A program made the position numbers and the translations under genes. A stretch of 57,291 nucleotides of DNA from Myxococcaceae bacterium (GTDB lineage: Bacteria; Myxococcota; Myxococcia; Myxococcales; Myxococcaceae): assembly GCA_019694595.1 (NCBI GenBank), contig JAIBBQ010000018.1:1-57291 (forward strand), in the 5' to 3' direction. The notes under the pieces were generated by a model, which saw nothing but the letters and a program-made list of their open reading frames with translations, was not told the origin of the DNA and did not search any database. This document shows, piece by piece, positions 28,865 through 39,671 of the stretch (the first letter of the stretch is position 1; every line of letters begins with the position of its first letter).

Positions 28865-29824
28865 ATGAGCGAGATCAACAAGGTGACCATCATCGGCTCG
28901 GGCCCGGCCGGCTACACCGCGGCCATCTACGCCGCCCGCGCCAACCTGAAGCCGGTGATGTTCGCCGGCGGCCCCGCGGAGTCGGATCCGCAGCGCGTTC
29001 CCGGCGGGCAGCTGATGATCACCAACGACGTCGAGAACTACCCCGGCTTCCCCGAGGCGGTGACCGGCCCCGAGCTCATGGAGCGGTTCCAGAAGCAGGC
29101 CGAGCGCTTCGGCACCGTCATCCACCTCGAGAACGTGCTGTCGATCGACTTCTCCAAGCGGCCGTTCCGCATCAAGGGCGAGTCGAAGGAATGCCTGAGC
29201 GAGACGGTCATCGTCGCCACCGGCGCGTCGGCCAAGTGGCTGGGCGTCAAGGGCGAGCAGGAGTTCAAGAACAAGGGCGTCTCGGCCTGCGCCACCTGCG
29301 ACGGGTTCTTCTTCAAGAACCAGGACGTCATCGTCATCGGCGGCGGCGACACCGCGATGGAAGAAGCGAACTACCTCACCAAGATGTGCCGCTCGGTCAC
29401 CGTGGTGCACCGCCGCGACAGCCTGCGCGCTTCCAAGATCATGCAGGAGCGGGCGCTCTCGAATCCCAAGATCCGCTTCGTCTGGGACACCGGGGTGGAA
29501 GAGATCGTCGGCGGCCCCAAGGGCGTCACCGGCGCCAAGGTCAAGAACCTCAAGACCGGCGAGGTGCGCCTCATCGAGGCCACCGGCTTCTTCGTGGCCA
29601 TCGGGCACGTGCCCACCACCGAGCTGTTCAAGGGCGTGCTCGACACCCACCCCAACGGGTACCTCAAGGTGCAGCCGGGCACCTCGAAGACCAACATCGA
29701 AGGCGTCTTCGCCTGCGGCGACGTCGCCGACAGCGTCTACCGCCAGGCGGTCACCGCGGCCGGCACCGGGTGCATGGCCGCCATCGACGCCGAGCGGTGG
29801 ATGACCGAGCACGGCCTCGGCTGA
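28865..29824 (+). CDS. trxB: thioredoxin-disulfide reductase
   Basis: This 319-residue flavoprotein transfers electrons from NADPH through FAD to thioredoxin. Features: the FAD-binding GSGPAG (11-16), the redox-active CATC (142-145), the NADPH-binding GGGDTAMEEA (159-168) and the C-terminal 'GVFACGDVAD' FAD motif. All catalytic elements are intact and the length is normal. The ATG at 28865 gives the standard N-terminus (SEINKVTIIGSGPAG). Confidence 0.96.
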   Translation: MSEINKVTIIGSGPAGYTAAIYAARANLKPVMFAGGPAESDPQRVPGGQLMITNDVENYPGFPEAVTGPELMERFQKQAERFGTVIHLENVLSIDFSKRPFRIKGESKECLSETVIVATGASAKWLGVKGEQEFKNKGVSACATCDGFFFKNQDVIVIGGGDTAMEEANYLTKMCRSVTVVHRRDSLRASKIMQERALSNPKIRFVWDTGVEEIVGGPKGVTGAKVKNLKTGEVRLIEATGFFVAIGHVPTTELFKGVLDTHPNGYLKVQPGTSKTNIEGVFACGDVADSVYRQAVTAAGTGCMAAIDAERWMTEHGLG

Positions 29825-29830
29825 GGCGCG

Positions 29831-30073
29831 CTACTCCTTGGCCTTCAGCTTGGAGTCGTTCTCCTTGATGAAGGCCCGGATGTCGTCGGCCATGTCGAGC
29901 AGCTTGGTCCACTGCTCCTTGTAGAGCGTGATGGGGAAGCGGCCCATGCCGTAGACCGACACGCCGCCCTTCTCGCTCACCTTGAGCGAGATGCCCTTGC
30001 TGGTGCGTGACTTGAGCGCCGCGTTCTCCGCGCGCAGCCGCTCGAGCTCTGCCTTCATCTCCTCGTCGCTCAT
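29831..30073 (-). CDS. small coiled-coil protein of unknown function
   Basis: The protein has 80 residues. An N-terminal heptad helix (EEMKAELERLRAENAAL) is followed by a compact beta-like segment 'GISLKVSEKGGVSVYGMGRF' and a helical end containing 'YKEQWTKLLDMADDIRAFI'. The pattern looks like a known small domain of uncharacterised bacterial proteins, but I cannot name it. It is convergent with trxB (6-bp gap) and lies upstream of no obvious partner. Confidence 0.65.
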   Translation of the reverse strand: MSDEEMKAELERLRAENAALKSRTSKGISLKVSEKGGVSVYGMGRFPITLYKEQWTKLLDMADDIRAFIKENDSKLKAKE

Positions 30074-30131
30074 CGTGCGTCTCCCCTCGTGAAATCGACG
30101 CGCGGGAGCGTGGTGCAGCCGTGCGCGGCGG

Positions 30132-31238
30132 TCAACGCTCCAGACGCGCGGTCACCGTGACCTCGTCGCGGTCGTGGTACAGCTGGCGCACGCGCACCTG
30201 CTGCCAGCCGCCTGCTTCCAGCAGCGCACGCACGCGGAAGATGATGGTGTTCTTGTCGTTCATCGGCAGCTTGATGTTCGCCACCAGGAAGCGCGTCCAC
30301 CGGTTGCGCGCCCACTTGCCGAGCAGCGCCGCCACTTCGAGCGGCCGCCAGGCCATGTCGCAGAAGAGCCAGTCGGTGCGCTCCGGCGGCTGGTAGCCGA
30401 ACGCGCTCGAACGCACGTGCTTCACCAGCCGGTGCCCGAGCAGCTCCGGCATCAGCGCCGCGGGGTCGACTGCCACCACCCGTGCGCCCTTTGAAATGAG
30501 CCGCTGGGTCCACCCCCCGGGCGCAGCGCCGAGGTCCACGCAGGCCTCTTCCGGGCCCGGCGAGTGGCCGAAGGTCTCGAGCGCCTCTTCCAGCTTGAGC
30601 GCGGCCCGCGACGGCGCGTCGCGATCGCGCAGCATGCGGTGCCGGCCGCCGGGTGCCAGCGAGAGCGCGTCGCGCGCCATCACCCGCCCCACCGCGCCGA
30701 GCTGCGGCGACAGCACCGCGAGCTGGAAGAGCGCGGTGCCGCGGTCCCACGCGGCCTTCGCCGTGGGCAGCTCGTCCGCGCCGCGCGCCTCGCGCCAGGA
30801 ATTCAGGAGCGTCTGGGCGCCCCCGCTCAGCCGGTTGCCCTCGTCGGTGTCCGGGACCCAGGCCTGGAGGTGACCCGGGCCGCGCGGCGCATGAAGCGCC
30901 TCGAGCGGGCCCGACGCGTCGACCACGAAGCCCTGGCGCGCGAAGGCCGGGGCCGACTTGGGTGAATCCGACTCCACCAGCGCGGGCCCGAGGAGCTTGG
31001 GCTGCGCCTTCTGCCAGGCGAGCTCCTCGTAGAGGTGGCCCTCGAAGCCCGCGCGGCACGTCCACAGCCAGCGCCCGCGGCCGGGGAGCTCGAGCCTCGG
31101 CGGCAGCTTGGGGTGCCGCACCGCGGGCGGCGGGTCGGGCAGCTTGGGGGCCGGCGGCGGAGGCAGCGGCCGGTGCTCCGCCCGCGGAGGTCGCCGGGTC
31201 GGTCGAGTGGACGGGCGTGTCGGTCGCCGCTTGCGCAT
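30132..31238 (-). CDS. rlmM: RlmM-like 23S rRNA 2'-O-ribose methyltransferase (FtsJ fold)
   Basis: The protein has 368 residues, close to E. coli RlmM (366). The N-terminal 50 residues are Arg/Pro-rich, then a THUMP-like region, then a Rossmann methyltransferase domain. The SAM motif is DLGAAPGG (235-242). The FtsJ-type catalytic tetrad K-D-K-E is visible: Lys215 (RAALKL), Asp294 (LFCDMAW), Lys323 (VANIKLP) and Glu359 (DRDEVTV). RlmM methylates C2498 of 23S rRNA in E. coli; the same target here is an inference. Next to secA on the opposite strand. Confidence 0.82.
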   Translation of the reverse strand: MRKRRPTRPSTRPTRRPPRAEHRPLPPPPAPKLPDPPPAVRHPKLPPRLELPGRGRWLWTCRAGFEGHLYEELAWQKAQPKLLGPALVESDSPKSAPAFARQGFVVDASGPLEALHAPRGPGHLQAWVPDTDEGNRLSGGAQTLLNSWREARGADELPTAKAAWDRGTALFQLAVLSPQLGAVGRVMARDALSLAPGGRHRMLRDRDAPSRAALKLEEALETFGHSPGPEEACVDLGAAPGGWTQRLISKGARVVAVDPAALMPELLGHRLVKHVRSSAFGYQPPERTDWLFCDMAWRPLEVAALLGKWARNRWTRFLVANIKLPMNDKNTIIFRVRALLEAGGWQQVRVRQLYHDRDEVTVTARLER

Positions 31239-31311
31239 GGGCGGTTGCGTCTTACCTTGCCTCACCGTATTTCCCGTGGCTTTCCGCCAAGAAGGCGGCC
31301 AAGAGGCACTC

Positions 31312-34119
<2,808 letters not shown>

Positions 34120-34152
34120 CGCCGCCCCCGCCTCCCCGGTCCATTTCTCACC

Positions 34153-34530
34153 GGTACCCACGCACCGGGTCGCCCCACGCACCGGGTCGACCCACGCACC
34201 CGGTCGACCCACGCACCCGGTCGACCCACGCACCCGGTCGACCCACGCACCCGGTCGACCCACGCACCGGGTCGACCCACGCACCCGGTCGACCCACGCA
34301 CCGGGTCGACCCACGCACCCGGTCGACCCACGCACCGGGTCGACCCACGCACCCGGTCGACCCACGCACCCGGTCGACCCACGCACCCGGTCGACCCACG
34401 CACCGGGTCGACCCACGCACCGGGTCGACCCACGCACCCGGTCGACCCACGCGCCCGGTCGACCCACGCACCCGGTCGACCCACGCACCCGGTCGACCCA
34501 CGCACCCGGTCGACCCACGCACCCGGTACC
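34153..34530. repeat. 22-copy, 17-bp tandem array with GGTCGACC core and GGTACC caps
   Basis: Twenty-two units of the form GGTCGACCCACGCACCS (S = C or G) follow each other without spacers. All 21 junctions but the first (GGTCGCCC) contain GGTCGACC, giving 20 SalI-type GTCGAC palindromes. The first and last units are closed by GGTACC (34153-34158 and 34525-34530), which equals GGTCGACC without its central CG. Unit-to-unit variation is almost only C/G at the last position, plus one A-to-G change in unit 18. It fills the space between the convergent 3' ends of secA and the GntR gene. Confidence 0.97.
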
Positions 34531-34552
34531 AAGGGATTTGGGAGCGGGCCGC

Positions 34553-35320
34553 TCAGTGGTGGTCGGTGCCTCCGTTCGTCACCAGACCACTCGGCAGCTC
34601 AACCCAGCCGAGCGCGTTGAGTTCGGCCACACACGCCTCCTCGCGCCTGAGGATCGCGGCCTCGATGAGGTCTCCGGCCTGGCGGGCCTCACGCGCCTCG
34701 AGCCGATGGAAGAGCTCACCGTACGTTTCCACCGGAATGAGGGTCGCGGCGCCCGGAAGGACCAGCTGAGGCACGAACAGTGACCAGAGCGAGTTGAGGA
34801 GCACGGTGTACACGACGTTTCCGGCCGAGGCCGCAATGACCCGGAGCACGTTCTGCTCGGACTCCCCGACGGCGCTCACCATCACGGTGCCGCCACCCAT
34901 GGCCTCGAGCGCAGAGATGGCAGCCTGGAGCCACGTCAGGTGGTCCGTCATGCGGTGGAGCGCAGCGCGTTCCACCATGTCGCGCAGCGCCGGCTTGAGG
35001 AACCCCAGGAGCTGGGCGATGAGCGCGTACTTCCGTGCCGGCTCCTTGGCCATCGCGAGCAGGTCCACGAAGATCTCGAAGTCGGCCGAGCGCAGCAGGT
35101 CGACCACGATGTACCCCACCCCTCGGTCCCGCCTGACGAGGCCCTTGGCCTCGAGCCGGCCGACCGCAGAGGCGACCGTCTTCGGGTGACAGCCCGTTTC
35201 CTTCGCGAGCTCGTACACCGACGGCAGCGCGTCGTCGGGGCGCAACTCGCCGCTCAGGATCAACCGCTGCAGCCGCTTCTCGATCACCCCTGCAATCGTC
35301 TCGACCTCGATCCGCTCCAT
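34553..35320 (-). CDS. GntR-family transcriptional regulator (FadR-like)
   Basis: The protein has 255 residues. An N-terminal winged helix-turn-helix of GntR type (about 8-75, 'LRPDDALPSVYELAKETGCHPKTVASAVGRLEAKGLVRRDRG'-like order, typical of the family) is followed by a helical effector-binding domain (about 80-240) that looks like the FCD group. The ligand is unknown. It starts 2 bp after the stop of the ComM-like gene, so it is probably co-transcribed with it. Its stop lies 22 bp from the end of the 17-bp array. Target operators cannot be predicted from this window. Confidence 0.85.
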   Translation of the reverse strand: MERIEVETIAGVIEKRLQRLILSGELRPDDALPSVYELAKETGCHPKTVASAVGRLEAKGLVRRDRGVGYIVVDLLRSADFEIFVDLLAMAKEPARKYALIAQLLGFLKPALRDMVERAALHRMTDHLTWLQAAISALEAMGGGTVMVSAVGESEQNVLRVIAASAGNVVYTVLLNSLWSLFVPQLVLPGAATLIPVETYGELFHRLEAREARQAGDLIEAAILRREEACVAELNALGWVELPSGLVTNGGTDHH

Positions 35321-35322
35321 CG

Positions 35323-36936
35323 TCAACGCCCTCCCCCATGAATGAGTGCCTGCTGCCTCGGGTCCACGTACGGCACACCCGCCGCGGTCTGCCCGCGCCG
35401 GATCCAGTCCTTCCGGTCGATGACCCGGCACGAGATCGCCGACATCACGTCGTCGTCGGTGATTCGCTCGTGCTGCTCGAGGTCGGCGCGCGTGAGCGCC
35501 AGCTTCAGAATCCGGTCGTGGGCGCGGGCCGACAGCCCGTAGCGCTGCACGGCGCCCTCGAGCATCGCCTGCCCTGCCGCACCGAGGAGGCAGTAGCGCC
35601 GCACCAGGCGCGGCCCCATCTGGGCATTGCAGAACACGCCGGGCTCGTTGCGGAACCTCGCCAGCTGTCGGGCGCGGGCCGCCATCACCCGCTCCCGGTA
35701 GTAGCTCGAGGGCCGCTCGTCGCCATCGGCCTGGGCGAGCTTCCGCAGCTCGACCGGCCGGGTCTCCAGGGTGATGTCGATCCGGTCGAGCAGCGGGCCG
35801 CTGATGCGCGCGTGGTAGTCGTTCACCCGGTTGGGGGCGCACAAGCACTGCCGCTGCTGCACGTTGAACCACCCGCACGGGCAGGGGTTCATCGCCGCCA
35901 CCAGCATCACCCGGCACGGGTACGTGATGTGCTGGTTCGCCCGCGCGAGCCGGACCAGCCCTTCTTCCAGTGGCTGACGCAGGACCTCGAGCACGTTCTT
36001 GCGGAACTCGGGGAGCTCATCGAGGAAGAGCACCCCACGATGGGCCATCGACAGCTCGCCGGGCCGCGCCAGCGGCCCGCCGCCCACGAGCCCGGCGTCG
36101 GAGATGGTGTGGTGCGGCGCCCGGAACGGCCGGTCGCTCACCAGGGCCTCGCCTTCCTTCACCAGGCCCATCACCGAGTAGAGCTTGGTGAGCTCGAGCG
36201 CTTCCTGGAACTCGAGCGGCGGGAGGATCGACGGCAGCCGCCGGGCGAGCATCGTCTTGCCGCTCCCCGGGGGGCCGCACATCAGGAGGTTGTGCCCTCC
36301 GGCCGCAGCGAGCTCGAGCGCGGACTTCATGTCGCCCTGCCCGCGCACGTCGGTCATGTCGAGCACCACCCCGTCGCCCGCTGGCCGTCGCACCGCCGCC
36401 TCGCGGTCGAACGGCGTCAGCGGCTCCTCGCCGCTCAGGTGTCTGACGGCCTCCACCACGTCGCGCACCGGGATCACCTCGATGCGGTCCACCAGCGCAG
36501 CCTCGGCGGCGTTCGCCACCGGCACGATGACGCCGCGGTACCCTCCGTCGCGCGCTGCGATGGCGAGCGGCAGCACGCCCCGGATGGGCTTCACCGCCCC
36601 GTCGAGGGAGAGCTCTCCACCGAACAGGTACTCGCCGAGCGGCTCGGGCGGCAGCTGCTGCGCCGCCACCAGCACGCCCAGCGCGATGGGCAGCTCGAAC
36701 GTCGCGCCTTCCTTGCGGATGTCCGCGGGCGCGAGGTTCACCGTGATGCGCTTCTGCGGCAGCTCGAACCCGGAGTTCTTCAGTGCCGAGACCACGCGCA
36801 CCTTGCTCTCCTTCACCGCCCCCTCCGGCAAACCGACCACGTTGAAGAAGGGCAACCCCAGCGACATGTCGACCTCGACTTCGACGACCACTGCGTCGAC
36901 CCCCACCACCGACCCCGACCTCACGCGTGCCAGCAC
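35323..36936 (-). CDS. comM: ComM/YifB-family Mg-chelatase-like AAA+ ATPase
   Basis: The protein has 537 residues. The N-terminal ChlI-like domain (1-165, 'GLPFFNVVGLPEGAVKESK', 'RITVNLAPADIRKEG') is followed by the AAA+ module with Walker A GPPGSGKT (221-228), the 'SMAHRGVLFLDELPEF' Walker B region and a Cys motif 'NPCPCGWF', then a C-terminal helical domain. ComM is a hexameric helicase that helps branch migration during natural transformation. Start: GTG at 36936, with GGAGGGG about 6 nt upstream. An upstream in-frame ATG at 37017 lacks such a site. Confidence 0.92.
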   Translation of the reverse strand: MLARVRSGSVVGVDAVVVEVEVDMSLGLPFFNVVGLPEGAVKESKVRVVSALKNSGFELPQKRITVNLAPADIRKEGATFELPIALGVLVAAQQLPPEPLGEYLFGGELSLDGAVKPIRGVLPLAIAARDGGYRGVIVPVANAAEAALVDRIEVIPVRDVVEAVRHLSGEEPLTPFDREAAVRRPAGDGVVLDMTDVRGQGDMKSALELAAAGGHNLLMCGPPGSGKTMLARRLPSILPPLEFQEALELTKLYSVMGLVKEGEALVSDRPFRAPHHTISDAGLVGGGPLARPGELSMAHRGVLFLDELPEFRKNVLEVLRQPLEEGLVRLARANQHITYPCRVMLVAAMNPCPCGWFNVQQRQCLCAPNRVNDYHARISGPLLDRIDITLETRPVELRKLAQADGDERPSSYYRERVMAARARQLARFRNEPGVFCNAQMGPRLVRRYCLLGAAGQAMLEGAVQRYGLSARAHDRILKLALTRADLEQHERITDDDVMSAISCRVIDRKDWIRRGQTAAGVPYVDPRQQALIHGGGR

Positions 36937-37196
36937 CGTTTCCCCTCCAGGTTCGAGCTGCCGCTCCGAGGCGAAGCAACTTGCGTGCGCGAGCGCCGCG
37001 CGCCGTGCCCAGCGCAACCGCGTGACGCTCCTGACGTTCTCGATTCTCGAGAAGCGATGGCCGTGGCTCGAGCATCCACCGCGCAGGACTGCAGTCCGCG
37101 CGCGCGGCCGAAATCATCGCGCGGCCGATGAATGTCGCCCGGCAGCCGTCGACCAGCGACGCCCCGAGGGGCACGAGGGCCACGCCGCGGTGATGG
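36937..37196. other. intergenic region with two palindromes between comM and the ExbD-type gene
   Basis: This 260-bp stretch separates the minus-strand TonB-ExbB-ExbD operon end (37197) from the comM start (36936). It contains two perfect palindromes: TTCTCGAGAA (37044-37053) and GGACTGCAGTCC (37086-37097). Either may be a regulator site for comM or part of the upstream operon's 3' end. No gene is supported here. Confidence 0.4.
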
Positions 37197-37652
37197 TCAG
37201 GGCTGCGACGGTATCGGCGGCTCCAGCCGCTCGGTCATCATGCCCAGCGCCTCGGCACCGGCGAGACGGGCCCCGTCGAGCGCCGTCACCAGGCGGCCGT
37301 AGTTGGTCTTCTCCTCGGCGAGAAAGAAGACGAGCCGCTTGCCCCTGGGGCGTGCGTCCAGCACCTGGCGAAGCCGGGCGACGTAGTCGCCTTCGCCGAG
37401 CACCTCGGCGTTGAGCCGCAGGGCGCCGCTCGCGTCGACCGAGACGACGAGCTGGTCGGCCGGCAGCTCCGCGGGGTCGACGAGCTGCTCGGCGTCGGGC
37501 ACGCGCACCACCAGGTCCTTCTCGAGCAGCGGCGTCACCACCATGAAGATGATGAGCAGCACCAGCACGACGTCGACCAGCGGGGTGACGTTGATCTCCG
37601 AGTTCGGCCGCGACTGCGGCTTCACCGTGAAGCGGCGCAGGGCGCGGCGCAT
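37197..37652 (-). CDS. exbD: ExbD/TolR-type energy-transducing protein (second copy)
   Basis: The protein has 151 residues. A single N-terminal membrane helix (VVLVLLIIFMVVTPLLEKD) carries the ExbD-type Asp in 'LVDVV', needed for proton-driven motion. A periplasmic domain follows (about 45-151). It overlaps the other ExbD gene by 1 nt (TGATG). Sequence differs clearly from the first copy outside the helix, so it is a paralog, not a recent duplicate. Confidence 0.88.
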   Translation of the reverse strand: MRRALRRFTVKPQSRPNSEINVTPLVDVVLVLLIIFMVVTPLLEKDLVVRVPDAEQLVDPAELPADQLVVSVDASGALRLNAEVLGEGDYVARLRQVLDARPRGKRLVFFLAEEKTNYGRLVTALDGARLAGAEALGMMTERLEPPIPSQP

Positions 37653-38068
37653 CAGCGCTTGATCTCCTCGACGCCCAGCGCGACGCCGCGCGCTCCGGCT
37701 CGACGCGCCACGCGCAGCACCCGGCGAACGTCCTGGAAGTCGAGCGCGGTGTCTCCCTTGAGCAGCACCTTGCGCCCGGGCTGGCGGGTGAGCTCGGCGC
37801 GGAGCGCCACCTCGAGCGCGTCCTCGCCGAGCGCCTCGCTCTCGAGGAACAGCTCGCGCCGCGCGGTGACGGAGATGACCAGCGGGTCCCGCGCGGCGTC
37901 CTCCTGCGCGGTGGCGGTCGCCCTGGGGAGCTGCACGTCCTTGCCCCGCTGGAGCATCGGGGTGACGACCATGAAGATGATGAGCAGCACCAGCACCACG
38001 TCGACCAGCGGAGTGACGTTGATCTCGCTCTTGAGGCCACCGCCGCCGGTGCCGCCGGTCATCGCCAT
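37652..38068 (-). CDS. exbD: ExbD/TolR-type energy-transducing protein (first copy)
   Basis: The protein has 138 residues with the ExbD plan: 'SEINVTPLVDVVLVLLIIFMV' at the membrane, with the conserved Asp, then a periplasmic domain with 'VLLKGDTALDFQDVRRVL'. A Gly-rich N-terminus (MTGGTGGGG) precedes it. It lies 9 bp after the ExbB gene. ExbB and ExbD form the proton-driven motor that powers TonB. Confidence 0.9.
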   Translation of the reverse strand: MAMTGGTGGGGLKSEINVTPLVDVVLVLLIIFMVVTPMLQRGKDVQLPRATATAQEDAARDPLVISVTARRELFLESEALGEDALEVALRAELTRQPGRKVLLKGDTALDFQDVRRVLRVARRAGARGVALGVEEIKR

Positions 38069-38077
38069 GGCGCGCGC

Positions 38078-38746
38078 TCAGGCCTTGGGCGCGGCGTAGT
38101 GGCGCGCCACCACGTCGAGGAACTCGTTCGACGACTCGGCGAGGTCGACGCCGCGGGCATCGACCCAGCCCTGGAGGAAGTTGAAGCCCATGACCGCGGG
38201 AATCGCGACCAGGAGCCCGAGCGCGGTGGTGATGAGGGCCTCGGAGATGCCCGCGGACACTGGCCCCAGGCCCCCGGAGCCGGTGACGGACATCTGCTGG
38301 AAGGCGTTCACGATGCCCATCACCGTGCCCAGCAGCCCGACGAAGGGCGCCGTGGAGCCGACGGTCGCCAGCATCGCCAGCCCGCGCCGCAGGCCGTGGA
38401 GCTCGCGCTGCGCGGAGCGCTCGAGGGCCCGGGCGATCGACTCCACCGCGGTGTCGCGGTCGCCCGGCGCGATGCGGAACGCGGTGAGCCCGGCGCCGAT
38501 GACGCGCCCCAGGTGCCCCAGCTGGCCCGCAGCGTCGGTCGCCGCCGCGAGCGGAAGATCGCCCTTGCCGAGGGCCGGCGCGAGACGCTCGGCGAACGCC
38601 CGGCTCTCGCGGCTGGAGCGGAGGAAGGCGAGGAGGCGCTCGACGATCACCACCACGGAGGCGACCGACATCAGCCCCAGGGCGACGATGATCAGCTTGG
38701 GGACGAGCCCCATCGTGGCCCACAGGTGCGAGAGCGAGAAGTCCAT
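38078..38746 (-). CDS. exbB: ExbB/TolQ/MotA-family proton channel
   Basis: This 222-residue inner-membrane protein has three predicted helices. N-terminal helix about 15-40. The family block 'LAMLATVGSTAPFVGLLGTVMGIVNAF' (about 130-160) and 'ALITTALGLLVAIPAVMGFNF' (about 175-200) are the ExbB/TolQ signatures, with the Thr residues that line the channel. It is the second gene of a tonB-exbB-exbD-exbD unit. The start at 38746 lies 42 bp after tonB. Confidence 0.93.
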   Translation of the reverse strand: MDFSLSHLWATMGLVPKLIIVALGLMSVASVVVIVERLLAFLRSSRESRAFAERLAPALGKGDLPLAAATDAAGQLGHLGRVIGAGLTAFRIAPGDRDTAVESIARALERSAQRELHGLRRGLAMLATVGSTAPFVGLLGTVMGIVNAFQQMSVTGSGGLGPVSAGISEALITTALGLLVAIPAVMGFNFLQGWVDARGVDLAESSNEFLDVVARHYAAPKA

Positions 38747-38788
38747 CAGGGCGCCTGACTTACCTTCGCCCCTCACGCGGGCAAAGCG

Positions 38789-39613
38789 TCACTTCGGGAT
38801 CATGAGCCGCACCGGGATGACGTACTCCACCACCACCGGGCGGCCCTGGAAGGTGACCGGGGTCACCCGCCAGGTGGACACCGTGTCGAGCACCGCCTGG
38901 TCCATGTGGGGCAGCCCCTTGACCACCCGGCAGCGGGTGAGCGCGCCGTCGAGGGTGATGACGCACTTGAGCAGCATGAGCCCCTGGACCTTGGCCTCGA
39001 GCGCCTCGCGCGTGTAGCGCACCGGTCTGTTCGCCGGGTCCATCACCGGGCGGGTCATGCCCTCGCCGAAGCTGGCCACCTCGCCCGGCCCTGCCCCGGC
39101 GCCGGGGAGCGCTCCGCTCCCGCTGCCCCCCGGGGGCCCGTCGCCCTGCCCCGAGGCCGACCCCTGGGGGTCGCCCACCCCTTCCCCGGGCTGCGCCTCG
39201 GCCGGCGAGCTCGCCGACGAAGGCTCGGTTGGCGGGGGCTCGACCGGCGCCTCGGGCGGCTTCTCCGGCACCGCCCTGGGCTGGAGAACGGCCTCGGGCA
39301 CGCGAGGCACGACCTTGCGCTCGACCCTGGGGGCCGGCGGGGGCGCCGCCGGGCTGCCGAGCGCGGGCGGCGCGGGAGCCGGACGGGGGCTCACGAAGGT
39401 GAGCTCGGGCTCGGAGGGAGGCTTCACCACCGCGGCCCTGGAGTACGCCAGGGCGAGCGCGAGCGCCGCGGCGTGCAGCGCGATGGCGAGCACCGCGACC
39501 GCACCGAGCCGCCTGGTGGGCACCCGCTTCGGGCTGAGCACGGCGTCGAACACGCCCCGATTGCTTAGCAAACGACGGGGCGCACCTCTGGAAATGTGCG
39601 TTGACTTGCCCAC
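38789..39613 (-). CDS. tonB: TonB-family energy transducer
   Basis: The protein has up to 274 residues. One N-terminal membrane anchor ('LGAVAVLAIALHAAALALAL', about 36-57), a long Pro/Glu/Gly-rich periplasmic linker (60-185), and a C-terminal TonB domain (about 195-274) with 'CVITLDGALTRCRVVKGLP' and 'TVSTWRVTPVTFQGRPV'. It links ExbBD motion to an outer-membrane receptor. Start uncertain: the GTG at 39613 has no clear ribosome site, and a GTG at 39553 would leave a normal short cytosolic tail and free the region for the divergent promoter. Confidence 0.88.
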   Translation of the reverse strand: MGKSTHISRGAPRRLLSNRGVFDAVLSPKRVPTRRLGAVAVLAIALHAAALALALAYSRAAVVKPPSEPELTFVSPRPAPAPPALGSPAAPPPAPRVERKVVPRVPEAVLQPRAVPEKPPEAPVEPPPTEPSSASSPAEAQPGEGVGDPQGSASGQGDGPPGGSGSGALPGAGAGPGEVASFGEGMTRPVMDPANRPVRYTREALEAKVQGLMLLKCVITLDGALTRCRVVKGLPHMDQAVLDTVSTWRVTPVTFQGRPVVVEYVIPVRLMIPK

Positions 39614-39671
39614 ATCGAGAATGCAGGGTGCGCGCGCTCGAAAAACCGGGCTTCACGCTGGAGGAGTTCCC

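Noticed and set aside
34153-34530. CRISPR array
   Set aside because: The units follow each other without spacers, are 17 bp long and have no cas genes nearby.
34148-34532. Long open frames in all six frames through the 17-bp array, giving 17-residue protein repeats
   Set aside because: A 17-bp unit without stop codons in any frame opens every frame by itself. The frames join neighbouring genes on either strand without a start site or protein character.
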